Shown one piece after another: positions 35,578 through 44,390 of a stretch of DNA of 64,000 nucleotides (positions within the stretch are counted from its first letter, which is position 1; each line of letters begins with the position of its first letter). Both the position numbers and the translations under genes were made by a program. The notes under the pieces were generated by a model. That model did not search any database. It saw nothing but the letters and a program-made list of their open reading frames with translations, and had not been told where the DNA came from. The stretch is from the NCBI RefSeq assembly GCF_003344885.1, contig NZ_CP031155.1, positions 1,082,001 through 1,146,000 of the forward strand, read 5' to 3'. The stretch is from Altererythrobacter sp. ZODW24. Lineage in GTDB: Bacteria > Pseudomonadota > Alphaproteobacteria > Sphingomonadales > Sphingomonadaceae.

Positions 35578-37941
35578 TTAGAAACGCACTCCGAATGTCG
35601 CACCATAGGTCCGCGGATTGCCGACATTTACCGTCCGGCAACCGCACGCAAATGGTGGGTTGATCAGCTGACCCGTCACATATTCGACATCACCCAGATT
35701 GCGGCCGAAGACGTCCACAAACCAACTTTCAGCGTCGTAACGAACGCGGGCGTTGATCAAGCCATAGCCTTCTTGCGTATCAAGGTCGGTATTGGCCCGA
35801 TCAAAAAACGTTTTCGAACGATAAGCCCAGTCAAGGCGGGCAACCAGATCAGCGCCATTGTTCAGCTTATGGGCATATTCCGCCGCCAAAAATACGGTCC
35901 ATTCGGGAGCATAGTTCAGTCGGTTTCCAGCAAAGTTAACCGCCGGTGGCGGACGCTCGACGACATAATCATCATACGTCGCATCAAGGTAACCAATATT
36001 GGCCTGTAGGGTGAGCCCATCGGTCACTTCAAGAGACGACTCGACCTCGACACCCCAAATCGTTGATTCGGCCGCATTGTCTGTCAGCGGGCCATCACCA
36101 GTCAGACGGAACACCTGGAGATCCGTATAATCGTAGTAAAAGCCGGTCACATTGAAACGCAGCGCCCCGTCTAGGAACTCGTTCTTTGACCCAATTTCAT
36201 AGGCTTTGACGAATTCCGGGTTGTAAGCGAGCTGCTCACCGTTGGTATCGATCCGCCCGCCATTGAAGTCAAAACCGCCGGTCTTATAGCCGCGAGAGTA
36301 GCTGGCGAATAAGAGGTGATCGTCGGCTACCTCGTAAGACAGGCTTGCCCGGTAAGTGAATTCCGAGAAGCTAACCTCGCCCCGATCGGGAGCAAGCGGA
36401 CCAGTCGCCCCTCCCCCCATAAAGCGGAAATTGTTTGTAAGATCGACGTTGCCGCCTGTTTCTCGGTCTTGGATTTTATCATCCCAAGTGTGGCGTAGAC
36501 CGGCGGTAAAGTTCAGCCGGTCAGTGATGTCGTAGGAAACCTGACCGAAGAGCGCATAGGAATCGGCCGTGTGATTGGTGATGCGCAGCTGCGCGACACC
36601 GCCGCCACCTGGAACTGCGCCTGGCGGAAGCGGAGTTGCCAGCGGCACAAGACCTGGGGGTGTCACGGTCGAGAAGGTCTCCGTCAGCTCCTCGTGATAA
36701 TAGTAGGCTCCAAGGATCCACTGGAACGCGGACTCGCCCTGCGAGATGAGGTTGAACTCCTGACTAAATTGCTCGGCGCTGTTGTCTCTCTGCCGAATTT
36801 CGAGCGGAAGCTCCGAATTGTCAGCATCAACCAAAATTTCATTGTCGTTCGTCTGGTACGACGAAGTTGAACGAAGCAATATCGAATCCGAAAGGTCGAC
36901 ACTCGCCTCGAAGTCGATCCCCTTCATCACCGTATCTACGAACTCTGGAGCATCCTTACGAATTTCTCTGAAGCCTGTCGGTCGGTCAAGAACACCGTTA
37001 CCATTTGTTGTTGTTGCAAGGTTAAATGCATCGGCAACAATCGGTGCACCAGCTGGCGGCCCGCTGCCGTCCGATATACCAATTAGATATCCGCCAGGGT
37101 AACCGTTTGCGGTGTTTATATCATCGCCGAGATAACGCGAGCCGGGTCCAGCGCCCGTGTTCTTTTGAAGATAGCCGCGGAGCAAGAACTCCATACCATC
37201 TGATGGTTCCCACAGGAGCTGGAGACGGCCGCCAAAGGTGTTCTTGTCATTGTTGTCGCGGCCTGCCTCAAACAGGTTCTCGGTATAGCCGTCATGCGAG
37301 TCCGAAAAACCCGTCACACGCGCTGCTACTGTGTCTGATAGCGGAACGTTGACTACGCCGCGCACTCGGAAGGAATTATAATTGCCGTAGCTCACATCAG
37401 CGAAGCCGGTCAGATCAAAGACTGGCTTTTGCGTTATGATATTGACTGAACCGCCAGTGGCGTTGCGCCCGTAAAGAGTGCCTTGCGGACCGCGTAGGAC
37501 TTCGACCCTTTCAACATCAAAAATGTCCCCAGCAGCGGCCGAATTACGGCCGACATAGACACCATCAATATGCAAAGCGACCCCTGGGTCACCGCCGCCA
37601 ACCAAAGTTTCTGTACCCACACCGCGCAGTGTGACACGCGCCACATTTTGACCGGCGGACTGGACCGAGAAATTGAGGTTTGGCGTCGCTTCCTGAATGC
37701 CCGCCAACCCAGACACGCCGCGCTTGTCCAGCTCCTCTTGTGAGAAAGCCGTGATCGAAATCGGCACATCCTGCAAATTCTCGTCGCGCTTGTTCGCCGT
37801 CACAATAATGACATTGCGATCAGATTGCGCCGCCGAGCTATCAGAATCTCCTTGCGCAGCATCCTGAGCGTGCGCTGGCGCCGCGATAATAGGCAAAGTG
37901 CACACACCGGCCAACAGGGCCAATCGAATACGATAAGTCAT
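35578..37941 (-). CDS. TonB-dependent outer-membrane receptor
   Basis: 787 residues from ATG 37941 (GGGAG upstream). A Sec signal peptide (about 1-25, ending AHAQ) is followed by the plug domain: VIIVTANKRDENLQDVPISITAFS (TonB box region and plug start, about 48-71) and RVEVLRGPQGTLYGRNATGGSVNI. The C-terminal 22-strand barrel ends in an aromatic F (GVRF). The style is that of sphingomonad receptors for organic substrates rather than siderophores. Its place next to the sulfatase suggests uptake of the sulfated substrate. It lies 39 bp upstream of the sulfatase gene. Confidence 0.93.
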   Translation of the reverse strand: MTYRIRLALLAGVCTLPIIAAPAHAQDAAQGDSDSSAAQSDRNVIIVTANKRDENLQDVPISITAFSQEELDKRGVSGLAGIQEATPNLNFSVQSAGQNVARVTLRGVGTETLVGGGDPGVALHIDGVYVGRNSAAAGDIFDVERVEVLRGPQGTLYGRNATGGSVNIITQKPVFDLTGFADVSYGNYNSFRVRGVVNVPLSDTVAARVTGFSDSHDGYTENLFEAGRDNNDKNTFGGRLQLLWEPSDGMEFLLRGYLQKNTGAGPGSRYLGDDINTANGYPGGYLIGISDGSGPPAGAPIVADAFNLATTTNGNGVLDRPTGFREIRKDAPEFVDTVMKGIDFEASVDLSDSILLRSTSSYQTNDNEILVDADNSELPLEIRQRDNSAEQFSQEFNLISQGESAFQWILGAYYYHEELTETFSTVTPPGLVPLATPLPPGAVPGGGGVAQLRITNHTADSYALFGQVSYDITDRLNFTAGLRHTWDDKIQDRETGGNVDLTNNFRFMGGGATGPLAPDRGEVSFSEFTYRASLSYEVADDHLLFASYSRGYKTGGFDFNGGRIDTNGEQLAYNPEFVKAYEIGSKNEFLDGALRFNVTGFYYDYTDLQVFRLTGDGPLTDNAAESTIWGVEVESSLEVTDGLTLQANIGYLDATYDDYVVERPPPAVNFAGNRLNYAPEWTVFLAAEYAHKLNNGADLVARLDWAYRSKTFFDRANTDLDTQEGYGLINARVRYDAESWFVDVFGRNLGDVEYVTGQLINPPFACGCRTVNVGNPRTYGATFGVRF

Positions 37942-38241
37942 GCTTTTCTCCCAAACCACCGATCTATTTTGACCGTATGTTGATACAGTAATGCCGCATG
38001 GTGGTAATTTATGTCAAGTGGGGTTTTCAACATCCCGCTTCTAAGATCAGAGAATGCCTAGTGCTTCCCACCCAGAAAGACGTAGCGTATTCCGACTTTG
38101 CTGCCGTGGTCTGGGCTGCGCCGAGATATCCAGCAACCTAGACTTTGGGTCACGTTGACATTCCAACATTGCCTCGTATTATCCCATGATGTGCAACTAC
38201 TGACCCTTATCGCAATACAGCAGTTTAGGAGATTACAGACG
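37942..38241. other. Divergent promoter region of the sulfatase/receptor and flavoprotein operons
   Basis: 300 bp between the TonB receptor and the small lipoprotein gene, with no convincing gene. It holds a good sigma-70-like promoter on the plus strand (38155-38182). On the minus strand TTGACA is read at 38018-38013, with only a weak -10 (CATTAC) about 18 nt further on. Confidence 0.6.
38155..38182 (+). promoter_or_regulatory. Sigma-70-like promoter for the flavoprotein operon
   Basis: TTGACA (38155-38160), a 16-bp spacer and TATTAT (38177-38182) form a near-consensus promoter pointing at the small lipoprotein and Tat flavoprotein genes. No operator is evident. Confidence 0.6.
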
Positions 38242-38397
38242 GTGTCGCATTGGGAAGAAGCTGGACGTGCAGTCCTGATTGCGGCCACTTGCGGGTTAGC
38301 GATGTTGACCTCTGCTTGCGAAATGTCACCCGAGCTGGACCCGCCTGTTGAAGAGACCGCCCCTCCTGCCCCCGAAGCAAAAGAGGCATCGAACTAA
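38242..38397 (+). CDS. Small putative lipoprotein
   Basis: 51 residues with a GTG start at 38242 and AGGAG about 10 nt upstream. A hydrophobic span LIAATCGLAMLTSAC ends in a lipobox-like LTSAC, and the remaining mature part is a short acidic, Pro/Glu-rich tail (PPVEETAPPAPEAKE). It lies 2 nt before the Tat flavoprotein gene, so the two are cotranscribed. It is either an anchor or maturation helper for the exported flavoprotein, or a chance frame. Its function is unknown. Confidence 0.5.
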   Translation: MSHWEEAGRAVLIAATCGLAMLTSACEMSPELDPPVEETAPPAPEAKEASN

Positions 38398-38399
38398 CA

Positions 38400-40256
38400 A
38401 TGTCTGACAACAAAGACGATACCGGACCAGAAGCCGCTGGCCTCTCGGGCATTTCGCGGCGCGACGCGATTAAGGTCGGCGCGATCACCGCAGCAACTTT
38501 GGCTGTCCCAACGATTTTGAACAATGTCGGCGCGCGCTCAATGAGCAGCGCGCCCAAAGATCGCTACGCCGCCGACCTCGTCATCATTGGCACAGGCTTC
38601 GCCGGTGTCTTCGCCGCAGTCGAAGCACGCCGGCAAGGCTTAAGCGTCATCATGCTCGACAAGGGGACTGTCGGTTGGTCCGGCCTGTCACCCTGGGCGT
38701 CTGACAGCCGCCCGTTCGACCCGGCAATCTACAGCCGCGACGAATGGCACCACAATGTCGCCACCAACACTGAATGGGTGAATGATCGCAAGTGGCTCGA
38801 CATCTTCATGGACGAGTCGCTCGATATCTATGAAACGCTGCGGTCATGGGGTGTCCACGAGTGTAAACCCTTCGAACGCTCGACCGTGTTCCGTGATCTG
38901 CTCGAAAGTGACGACGTTACGCTAGTTGAGCGGACGATGGTGACGAGCCTGTTACAAGACGAAAACGGCAAAGTAGGCGGCGTTCTCGGCTTTACGTTCG
39001 ACGATTCCAAGGAAACATCGAAAGCGGTTGTCGCCACGGGACGTGCCGTCATCATGTGTTCGGGCGCCGGTGCCTATAAGAGCCCGGGCTTCCCGAACTG
39101 GGGCCAAACCTTCGACGGTGACGCGATGGCATATGAGGCCGGGGCGACGATTACCGGCAAAGAGTATCACGATACCCACCTGACATTTTCCGGCGTGCCG
39201 GCAGCCTCTTACGAAGGCTGGGTTTGGGCACAGTCCGTCACCGGCGCGTATATCATGGTCGGCCCGCCCGACCCTGTTGTGGGCGGCTTGACGGTGGATG
39301 CCGCGCTTCGCGCTTCAACCGGCAATATCAACCGCGTACCTGGCGGCGGTCCGGGCGGCGAAGGCCCTCCACCACCAGGTCCCAACCCCGAGAAAGTCCG
39401 CAACGAGAAATACCGCGGCAAGGGTTTCCTAGCCACGGAAGGTCTGCATCTGGACTTCGGAGGGCCGCCAGAGGGGTCTGACGTCAAGTCGATGGGGTTC
39501 CGTGTCGGTGGCTCAACCGCAGGAATGGGCGTCCATAAGGGCGAAGGCGTATTCAATTCGGACTACACCTGCCGCGCTGATGGAGTGGACGGCCTATATG
39601 CTGCCGGAGACGCACTTGGCTCCCAGCTATGTGGTTCGAGCTATCCCGGCCGCGGCTTCTCTTCATATGGCTCTGCGATCCAAGGTAGACGCGCGGCAAA
39701 ATACGCGGCCGAGTATATCAAGGGCGTTCCGATGCCTTCATTCGACAAGGCGTATCTTGACGGCAAGATCGCGCAGATGTGGGCACCGCGCGAGAATGAG
39801 AAGGGCTTCTCTCCCGATTGGGTAACCAGTGTCTTGCAGAACACGATGACGCCGTTCCATATCCTCTACCTCAAAGAAGAGCGGAGGTTAGAAGGGGCCC
39901 TAGCCTCAATCGAGTATTTGCGCCGCGACGTTGTCCCCAAAATGATCGCCCGTGATGGTCACGAGCTTCGCCTCGCGCACGAGACAGCCAGCATGCTGCT
40001 CAATGCAGAAATGAAGCTGCGTGCAGGAATTTACCGGACAGAGAGCCGCGGGACACACTTCCGCGAAGATTATCCCGCGCGAAACGACGCGGAATGGCTG
40101 TGCTGGGTCTTGATGAAGAAGGACGAGCGAGGCGAAATGGCGCTTTCGAAGCATATGCTGCCTAAGGAATGGGCGCCTGATCCTAATGTGCCTTACCGCG
40201 AACGATACCCTCGCCCCTATCCGGGAGAAGAAGAATTTCTAGCGCAGATCACGTGA
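38400..40256 (+). CDS. Tat-exported FAD-dependent reductase (fumarate reductase/AprA-like flavoprotein)
   Basis: 618 residues. A twin-arginine signal (SRRDAIK at 19-25, then a hydrophobic stretch) precedes the FAD Rossmann motif ADLVIIGTGFAG (about 58-69). The C-terminal FAD region reads GLYAAGDALGSQLCGSSYPGRGFSSYGSA, the pattern of the succinate dehydrogenase/fumarate reductase/AprA flavoprotein superfamily. A Gly/Pro-rich insert lies at about 313-330. It is followed by a ferredoxin and a membrane flavohaemoprotein, so it probably receives electrons from them and reduces a periplasmic substrate. It is not a true AprA by context. Confidence 0.82.
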   Translation: MSDNKDDTGPEAAGLSGISRRDAIKVGAITAATLAVPTILNNVGARSMSSAPKDRYAADLVIIGTGFAGVFAAVEARRQGLSVIMLDKGTVGWSGLSPWASDSRPFDPAIYSRDEWHHNVATNTEWVNDRKWLDIFMDESLDIYETLRSWGVHECKPFERSTVFRDLLESDDVTLVERTMVTSLLQDENGKVGGVLGFTFDDSKETSKAVVATGRAVIMCSGAGAYKSPGFPNWGQTFDGDAMAYEAGATITGKEYHDTHLTFSGVPAASYEGWVWAQSVTGAYIMVGPPDPVVGGLTVDAALRASTGNINRVPGGGPGGEGPPPPGPNPEKVRNEKYRGKGFLATEGLHLDFGGPPEGSDVKSMGFRVGGSTAGMGVHKGEGVFNSDYTCRADGVDGLYAAGDALGSQLCGSSYPGRGFSSYGSAIQGRRAAKYAAEYIKGVPMPSFDKAYLDGKIAQMWAPRENEKGFSPDWVTSVLQNTMTPFHILYLKEERRLEGALASIEYLRRDVVPKMIARDGHELRLAHETASMLLNAEMKLRAGIYRTESRGTHFREDYPARNDAEWLCWVLMKKDERGEMALSKHMLPKEWAPDPNVPYRERYPRPYPGEEEFLAQIT

Positions 40257-40288
40257 CGCAAATCATATGACAAGGACGGAGCCAAGCA

Positions 40289-40504
40289 GTGCCAATTGAA
40301 AAAATCCATGGCTGCATCGGATGCGAGAACTGTGTGAAGGCATGTCCAACTGACGTGATCCGAATCGCGCCCGATTCCGGTCAAGCCTATATCGCCTATC
40401 AGGACGCGTGCCAGATCTGTCACTTATGCAGGCTGAGCTGCCCGGTAGACGCGATCACGCTGACCCCCGACAAGTTCCAAAAACCAACCGTTTCCTGGGG
40501 CTGA
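40289..40504 (+). CDS. Two-[4Fe-4S] ferredoxin (AprB-like)
   Basis: 71 residues with a GTG start behind GGACGGA. Two cluster motifs, CIGCENCVKACP (Cys9-19) and CQICHLCRLSCP (Cys41-51), define a bacterial 2[4Fe-4S] ferredoxin. The C-terminal tail (DKFQKPTVSWG) is short compared with AprB. It lies 32 bp after the flavoprotein gene and has no signal peptide; it could reach the periplasm with the Tat flavoprotein by piggy-back export, or work in the cytoplasm. It most likely shuttles electrons between the flavoprotein and the reductase encoded next. Confidence 0.88.
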   Translation: MPIEKIHGCIGCENCVKACPTDVIRIAPDSGQAYIAYQDACQICHLCRLSCPVDAITLTPDKFQKPTVSWG

Positions 40505-40535
40505 TCCCGACAAATTTTGCTGGGGGAAAGCGCCC

Positions 40536-41906
40536 ATGAGCACGTCCAAGACCCTATTGCCGCCAACTCAACGACCGCCGTTGACGTTCAACAGGATGCT
40601 GTTGGTCTACATCCTGTTGGTCTCAATACCATTTGTCTATTCACTCACTCAAAAGCTCGAATATCGCGGCATTTACGAGATCGTTCTGACGTATCTCAAC
40701 ATAATGGTTTTCGCCGCGTTGTTGGCACAATATCCGCTCGCTGGACGTATCAATGCGATCTCGCGAGTTACCGGACTCGACAACGGGATGCGGCTGCACC
40801 GGAAGGCCGGTGAACTTATCGCGCTGTTCTTCCTGCTGCACCCGTTCTTGATCTTAGCGCCGCGTTTTCTCCTGTCCCCCCAACGCGCATGGGGTGATGT
40901 GTGGGACACGGCAATTGCATCAGAAGCTTCGACGGGTGTCTTTGCTTGGGCGGTGATGAGCGTCTGGGTGTTGATGGCGATGTATAAGGACAAGCTGAAA
41001 ATCAGCTATGAGGCGTGGCGGATCAGCCACGGCATCGGTTTTATAGCTGTAGCGATACTGGGCACACATCACGCCGTCACAGTCGGCCGGCACGGGCGCT
41101 ATGAAATATGGTTTGACCTGATGTGGATCGCGCTCTGCGCAGTTGCGGTCACGATCGTATCTTACATCTATTTCGTGCAGCCAGCGAAGCAGAAGCGGCG
41201 CCCGTTCAAGGTTGCGCATGTCAAGAAATTGGCCGCTACGGACTGGGATCTCACGATTGAGCAAGATGGCGACTTTCCGTTTGATTTCGACGCCGGGCAG
41301 TTCCTTTGGATCAATACTAGCGGAAACCCGTACAACCGGACCGAGCACCCCTTTTCTATCGCATCGAGCCCAACCAGCTTGCCCAAAATCTCGTTCATCA
41401 TCCGCGAACTTGGTGATTTCACGTCACAGCTGGATAGGCTGAAGCCCGGACAAAAGGTGTTTGTTGACGGGCCCTACGGCGTATTTACGCTCAATGGGCG
41501 CGAGGCGAGCGGCATTGCGCTAATCGCTGGCGGTGCAGGCATTGGACCCAATCTGGGCATTCTGCGCCAACTTCAATCACTCAAAGAAGAACGTCCGGTG
41601 CGCCTGATTTACGGCAACCGCAGATATGATCAGATGGTTTGTCAGGACGAAATTGCAGCAATCGAGTCCGACCTGCCTGACTTCCGGCAGACGCTGGCGC
41701 TCGAACAGGGGCAGGATGGCATCGACGCCCACATTGGCTTTATCGATAAGCAGTTTCTTGCCAACCAAATCGATGATGACATGCGCGAGAACTGGATCTT
41801 CTATGTCTGCGGCCCTCCTGTGATGGTGGACGCGGTGACCGATCACCTGCGCGCTCTGGGTATTCCAGAGAAACAAATACTGTTTGAACAATTGTCGTTT
41901 GCATAG
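40536..41906 (+). CDS. Ferric-reductase-like transmembrane flavohaemoprotein with NAD(P)H domain
   Basis: 456 residues. The first 215 form about six membrane helices with His residues placed for b-haems (RLHRKAGELIALFFLLHPF and HGIGFIAVAILGTHHA). The cytoplasmic part is a ferredoxin-reductase fold: FAD-binding RTEHPFSIASSP (about 267-278), NAD-binding GGAGIGPNLG (about 330-339) and CGPPVMVDAV (about 426-435). It moves electrons from NAD(P)H through FAD and haem across the membrane. In this operon it probably feeds the Tat-exported flavoprotein via the ferredoxin. Confidence 0.88.
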   Translation: MSTSKTLLPPTQRPPLTFNRMLLVYILLVSIPFVYSLTQKLEYRGIYEIVLTYLNIMVFAALLAQYPLAGRINAISRVTGLDNGMRLHRKAGELIALFFLLHPFLILAPRFLLSPQRAWGDVWDTAIASEASTGVFAWAVMSVWVLMAMYKDKLKISYEAWRISHGIGFIAVAILGTHHAVTVGRHGRYEIWFDLMWIALCAVAVTIVSYIYFVQPAKQKRRPFKVAHVKKLAATDWDLTIEQDGDFPFDFDAGQFLWINTSGNPYNRTEHPFSIASSPTSLPKISFIIRELGDFTSQLDRLKPGQKVFVDGPYGVFTLNGREASGIALIAGGAGIGPNLGILRQLQSLKEERPVRLIYGNRRYDQMVCQDEIAAIESDLPDFRQTLALEQGQDGIDAHIGFIDKQFLANQIDDDMRENWIFYVCGPPVMVDAVTDHLRALGIPEKQILFEQLSFA

Positions 41907-41920
41907 GATCGGAGAGTCCC

Positions 41921-43345
41921 ATCAAAAACAGCATTCACCTGGTTATCGCCGCCGTATTCGCGCTCTTGCTCAGCTCGTGTAGCCAGTCTTCGGACACAAA
42001 GATTGCTGCTTCGCGAGCCAAGCCGAACATCGTGTTTATACTCGTTGACGATGTGGGCTGGAATGACGTCGGTTATCACGGCTCTGAGATATCTACCCCA
42101 AACATCGATGCGCTGGCCGAAAGCGGCGTGAAGCTCGAACGTTCCTATGTCTTCCCGATTTGCAGCCCTACTCGCGCTGCATTGATGACGGGGCAGAATC
42201 CGCTCAAGTTCGGGATCGATAGCCCAATGGCGCTAGACGGCACTTTGCCACTCGACCTGACCTTGCTGCCTGAGCGCTTGAAAACGGCGGGATATGATAC
42301 GTGGCTCGTCGGTAAATGGCATCTAGGGCATACCGAAGCAGAATCTCTCCCAAATGCCCGCGGATTTGATCATTACTACGGGCTGCTTAACGGATGGGTT
42401 GATCATTATACGCATGTGTTCAACGGCGGCCTCGATTGGCAACGCAATGGAACCTCAATAAGGGAAAAGGGGCACACTACAGCGCTTCTAACCAAGGAGG
42501 CACGCGACTTAATTGATGAGCATGACGGCGATAATCCGTTCTTCCTCTACATGGCTTACGATGCCCCTCATACACCGCTGCAATTGATTGACGGCGTTGC
42601 AAAGTCTTATCCCGAAATCGAGAACATGGACCGCAGAGTTTATGCGGAAATGATGACCGATTTGGACGCCCATATCGGACAGCTTGTGAGCACACTGGAA
42701 GCAAAGGGGCTTCTGGAAAACACGCTCATCGTAGTGATGAGCGATAATGGCGGCGATGGCCCTCTAGGGTCGAGCAACGCTCCGCTGAAGGGCGGCAAAG
42801 GGCTAGCCTTCGATGGCGGGCTAAGGACGCCTGCATTGGTTTCCTGGCGTGGCCACCTTGCCCCAAATCAAACACTTGAAGATCCGGTCTATATCCAAAA
42901 TTGGGCGCCGACACTGCTGGACGCCGCCGGCATTGAATATCCCGACGCCCAATTTGACGGCGCAAGCCATTGGGCTCTGATCAAAGATAACACCCAAAGC
43001 GACTCTCGGCAGCCCGTCGCCATTGCGGGACCGCAATCCAAGGCGGTGTTCTTGTGGCCGTATAAATATGTTCGGCACACACCAAGGTTCGAAACCACAG
43101 TCACAACGCACCTCTACAATATCGAAGATGATCCAAGAGAGACAACTGATGTCGCGGATAAGTACCCGAAGATCGCAGAGCAGCTCGCCGCACATCTAGC
43201 CCAATATGACGGCATTGAATCGATAGCTGAAAAAGGCCCTCGTCCCGAGGGGATCTTTCAGAACGAAGACGGCAGCTACAATTACTCCATCCGGTTACCA
43301 GAAACGCGGGCGCCATGGGCGGAGGCAAAGGAAGGTACCGAATGA
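41921..43345 (+). CDS. Lipoprotein sulfatase (type I, Cys-type)
   Basis: 474 residues if started at ATC 41921. The frame upstream of the first conventional start (TTG 41966) encodes a full lipoprotein signal (KNSIHLVIAAVFALLLSSC, lipobox Cys20), and GGAG lies 6 nt before the ATC, so ATC seems to be the real start. The sulfatase fold shows LVDDVGWND (metal site, about 41-49), FPICSPTR with the formylglycine Cys81, and VGKWHLGH. It is a second sulfatase of the island, shorter than the one at 33838. It overlaps the DoxX-like gene by 4 nt. Confidence 0.85.
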   Translation: MKNSIHLVIAAVFALLLSSCSQSSDTKIAASRAKPNIVFILVDDVGWNDVGYHGSEISTPNIDALAESGVKLERSYVFPICSPTRAALMTGQNPLKFGIDSPMALDGTLPLDLTLLPERLKTAGYDTWLVGKWHLGHTEAESLPNARGFDHYYGLLNGWVDHYTHVFNGGLDWQRNGTSIREKGHTTALLTKEARDLIDEHDGDNPFFLYMAYDAPHTPLQLIDGVAKSYPEIENMDRRVYAEMMTDLDAHIGQLVSTLEAKGLLENTLIVVMSDNGGDGPLGSSNAPLKGGKGLAFDGGLRTPALVSWRGHLAPNQTLEDPVYIQNWAPTLLDAAGIEYPDAQFDGASHWALIKDNTQSDSRQPVAIAGPQSKAVFLWPYKYVRHTPRFETTVTTHLYNIEDDPRETTDVADKYPKIAEQLAAHLAQYDGIESIAEKGPRPEGIFQNEDGSYNYSIRLPETRAPWAEAKEGTE

Positions 43346-43758
43346 CGGACGAGAAGCGCCTCAAAATAGGGCTACTTGCCTTGAGGGTCGGTATCGCAAC
43401 GGTCTTTCTGGTGTGGACAATCGATAAGATTGTTAATTACGCCCACAACAGCAAAATGATTGAGCATTACTATCACGTGGAGATCAGCCAACCCATCCTG
43501 TTGATCTTGGGACTTGCCGAGCTGGTCTTCGTTGCAGCCTTCACGCTGGGCCTATTCAAAACCCTTACTTATGGCGGCATATTGCTGTTTCATGCCATAA
43601 CGACGCTTGCATCTAGCCCTCGGCTCTTCCCTCCTTACGAAATCCACCAATTGCTCTATTTCGGCTCAATCCCGATGCTGGCAGCTTGTGTCTGCTTGTT
43701 CCTATGCCGTGACTCTGACACTCTTTTGACTGCGCGCCCGGCTGTCCGCGGTAGCTAG
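43342..43758 (+). CDS. DoxX-like membrane protein
   Basis: 138 residues from ATG 43342, overlapping the sulfatase stop. Four hydrophobic segments (about 8-26, 48-67, 70-90 and 103-120) and LRVGIATVFLVWTIDKI resemble DoxX/DoxD-family proteins, associated with sulfur oxidation or redox at the membrane. The exact role is unknown. Its place after a sulfatase and a membrane reductase suggests quinone-linked electron transfer or substrate handling at the inner membrane. Confidence 0.75.
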   Translation: MTDEKRLKIGLLALRVGIATVFLVWTIDKIVNYAHNSKMIEHYYHVEISQPILLILGLAELVFVAAFTLGLFKTLTYGGILLFHAITTLASSPRLFPPYEIHQLLYFGSIPMLAACVCLFLCRDSDTLLTARPAVRGS

Positions 43759-43791
43759 TCGGCTGGCGCTATGAGATAAGGGGCATTGATA

Positions 43792-44346
43792 ATGCTGAGA
43801 GCTAGACCCGCGCTACTATCGGTCTTCTTGCTAGCGTTCTTGCCGGCTTGCGTGCAGGTAACGGATGCGGACCCCGGCCAGGCTCCGGTAATACTGTCCC
43901 AAACTCCCGTAATTCATCTGGCCGATAATCTGGACGAGAAGGACAGATTAGGATGGTGCATCGACACGCGTGGGCGCGGCTTTTCAGAACAGTTGCATGC
44001 TCATTCGTGCAAGCCTGTCGGTGATGATGTGCGGTTTCGTTACAACGCGGCCACAGGTCAGATCCAATCAGCCGCGTACTCGAACAAATGTGCTGCTATT
44101 GTCGCCGCCGGTAATGCAGCAATCCCGTTTGGCTTGGTTGACTGCGATTCTCGCTCCGTTGCTCAACAATTTGACTACTTACAAGTGACAAAGGAGATTC
44201 GACCTAGGAACTTACCAGAACACTGCATCACTGTGTCTGATGTCAGCCGGGCAGCAGGCCCTTTCTCGTCGCGTGATCTGAAACTTGAATTATGTTCTAT
44301 TTCCCAACCTCGACATAGACAGTGGATCATGTTTGCGGGCTCCTAG
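43792..44346 (+). CDS. Putative lipoprotein with a lectin-like repeat domain
   Basis: 184 residues from ATG 43792; a TTG two codons upstream is an alternative. A signal peptide with lipobox LPAC (near residue 22) is followed by a Cys-containing domain with a ricin-B-like repeat feel: GWCIDTRGRGFSEQLHAHSCKPVGDDVRFRYNAATGQIQS, then a second set with NKCAAIVAAGNAAIPFGLVDC. No catalytic motif is visible. It may bind a sugar, or the sulfated substrate, at the cell surface. It ends the plus-strand operon. Confidence 0.65.
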   Translation: MLRARPALLSVFLLAFLPACVQVTDADPGQAPVILSQTPVIHLADNLDEKDRLGWCIDTRGRGFSEQLHAHSCKPVGDDVRFRYNAATGQIQSAAYSNKCAAIVAAGNAAIPFGLVDCDSRSVAQQFDYLQVTKEIRPRNLPEHCITVSDVSRAAGPFSSRDLKLELCSISQPRHRQWIMFAGS

Positions 44347-44390
44347 CGTGAGTAAGGATGATGAAAAGGGTGGAAAGGCCTACATCGAAC

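Noticed and set aside
38400-40504. Dissimilatory adenylylsulfate reductase AprBA
   Set aside because: The flavoprotein and ferredoxin resemble AprA/AprB, but the flavoprotein has a Tat signal, the ferredoxin is too short for AprB, and no sulfite reductase or ATP sulfurylase genes are nearby. A periplasmic reductase is a better reading.
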